Source: Pseudomonadota bacterium
Lineage (GTDB): Bacteria; Pseudomonadota; Alphaproteobacteria; UBA8366; JADFVY01
Direction: 5' to 3'
DNA: 5,177 nt
Assembly (NCBI GenBank): GCA_030671915.1
Contig: DAOVHN010000220.1
Span: forward strand, 1-5,177
The notes under the pieces were generated by a model. That model was not told the DNA's origin and ran no database searches. It saw nothing but the letters and a program-made list of their open reading frames with translations. The translations under genes were made by a program, and so were the position numbers. This document shows, piece by piece, positions 4,687 through 5,177 of this stretch. Each line of letters begins with the position of its first letter. The stretch's first letter is position 1.

Positions 4687-5177
4687 ATGAACTTACGAAA
4701 TCTCGCCATCATCGCCCATGTCGATCATGGGAAAACGACACTCGTTGACCAGATGTTGCGCCAGTCGGGCGCGGTGCGCGAAAACCAGGCGATGGCCGAA
4801 CGCGCCATGGATTCCGGCGATCTGGAGCGCGAACGCGGTATCACCATCCTGGCCAAGTGCACGTCGGTGGACTGGAAGGACGAGCGCTTCAACATCGTTG
4901 ACACGCCCGGCCATGCCGATTTCGGCGGCGAGGTGGAGCGGATCCTGTCGATGGTCGATGGCGCGCTCTTGCTGGTGGACGCGGCCGAAGGGCCGATGGC
5001 GCAGACCAAGTTCGTGCTGACCAAGGCGTTGGCGCGCGGCCTTTGCCCGATCGTGGTGGTCAACAAGGTGGACAAGCCCGATGGCCGCCCCGACGAGGTG
5101 GTGAACGAGGTTTTCGATCTGTTCGCGGCGCTGGATGCGACCGAGGAACAGCTCGATTTCCCGATCATCTTCGCTTC
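4687..5177 (+). CDS. typA: Translational GTPase TypA/BipA, N-terminal part (runs off the right edge)
   Basis: From the ATG at 4687 the frame is open to the window edge (163 codons plus 2 bases). It begins [20 protein letters not shown], the usual TypA opening. GTPase motifs appear in order: G1 AHVDHGKT (10-17); switch I/G2 with ERERGITI (48-55, T53); G3 DTPGHADF (72-79); G4 NKVD (126-129); and the expected G5 region starting at the cut end (FPIIFA then S). The [16 protein letters not shown] form separates TypA/BipA from LepA and EF-G, which have different residues here. TypA is a ribosome-associated GTPase of about 605-610 residues that helps 50S assembly and adaptation to cold and other stress. 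Only about a quarter, the G domain, is present. There is no clear Shine-Dalgarno; the upstream GCGGGCCGG sits at roughly the right place but matches poorly. It follows the structured leader. Confidence 0.95.
   Translation, partial: MNLRNLAIIAHVDHGKTTLVDQMLRQSGAVRENQAMAERAMDSGDLERERGITILAKCTSVDWKDERFNIVDTPGHADFGGEVERILSMVDGALLLVDAAEGPMAQTKFVLTKALARGLCPIVVVNKVDKPDGRPDEVVNEVFDLFAALDATEEQLDFPIIFA

Noticed and set aside
1..5177. CRISPR arrays, insertion sequences, tRNA/rRNA genes, attachment sites, toxin-antitoxin or defence genes
   Set aside because: I saw no regularly spaced repeats, terminal inverted repeats, transposase motifs, cloverleaf-like sequence or defence-type domains. The window is filled by housekeeping-type genes with uniform codon use.

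Overview
The window reads as ordinary chromosomal DNA of a GC-rich alphaproteobacterium, perhaps a Rhodospirillales-like lineage. This rests on the strong GC bias at third codon positions and on the gene content: DUF2244, an EI24/CysZ-like protein, a PfkB adenosine-kinase-type protein, a bactofilin and TypA/BipA. The order-level placement is an impression, not a result. I see no phage, transposon, CRISPR, tRNA or rRNA sequence and no obviously foreign island.

Layout. Left end, minus strand: the first 84 codons of an EamA/DMT-type transporter (1-254) lie 6 bases downstream of a two-helix DUF2244 membrane protein (261-812). Divergent from these is nth, endonuclease III of base excision repair (883-1515, plus), with all catalytic and iron-sulphur residues present. 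A short convergent gap (1516-1573) separates nth from a minus-strand group. In transcription order that group is an EI24/CysZ-like membrane protein (3358-2633), a bactofilin (2534-2049) and an uncharacterised lipoprotein (2062-1574) whose start lies inside the bactofilin gene. A 125-bp divergent region with a good sigma70-like promoter leads into a PfkB-family kinase, adenosine-kinase type (3484-4503, plus). A 183-bp gap with a clear terminator-like hairpin then precedes typA/bipA, which runs off the right edge (4687-5177).

How they work together. There is no single pathway. Two units look functionally meaningful. One is the bactofilin-lipoprotein pair, overlapping by 14 bases, which could be an envelope or cell-shape module: a cytoskeletal polymer plus a membrane-anchored periplasmic partner. 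The other is the DUF2244-transporter pair. The most interesting non-coding signal is the typA leader. It carries a perfect 9-bp hairpin with a T-tract 20 bases before the start codon, and several alternating complementary copies of a GGCCCG/CGGGCC element, one of them in the ribosome-binding region. I found no convincing previously undescribed system; the most novel items are the lipoprotein and the typA leader.
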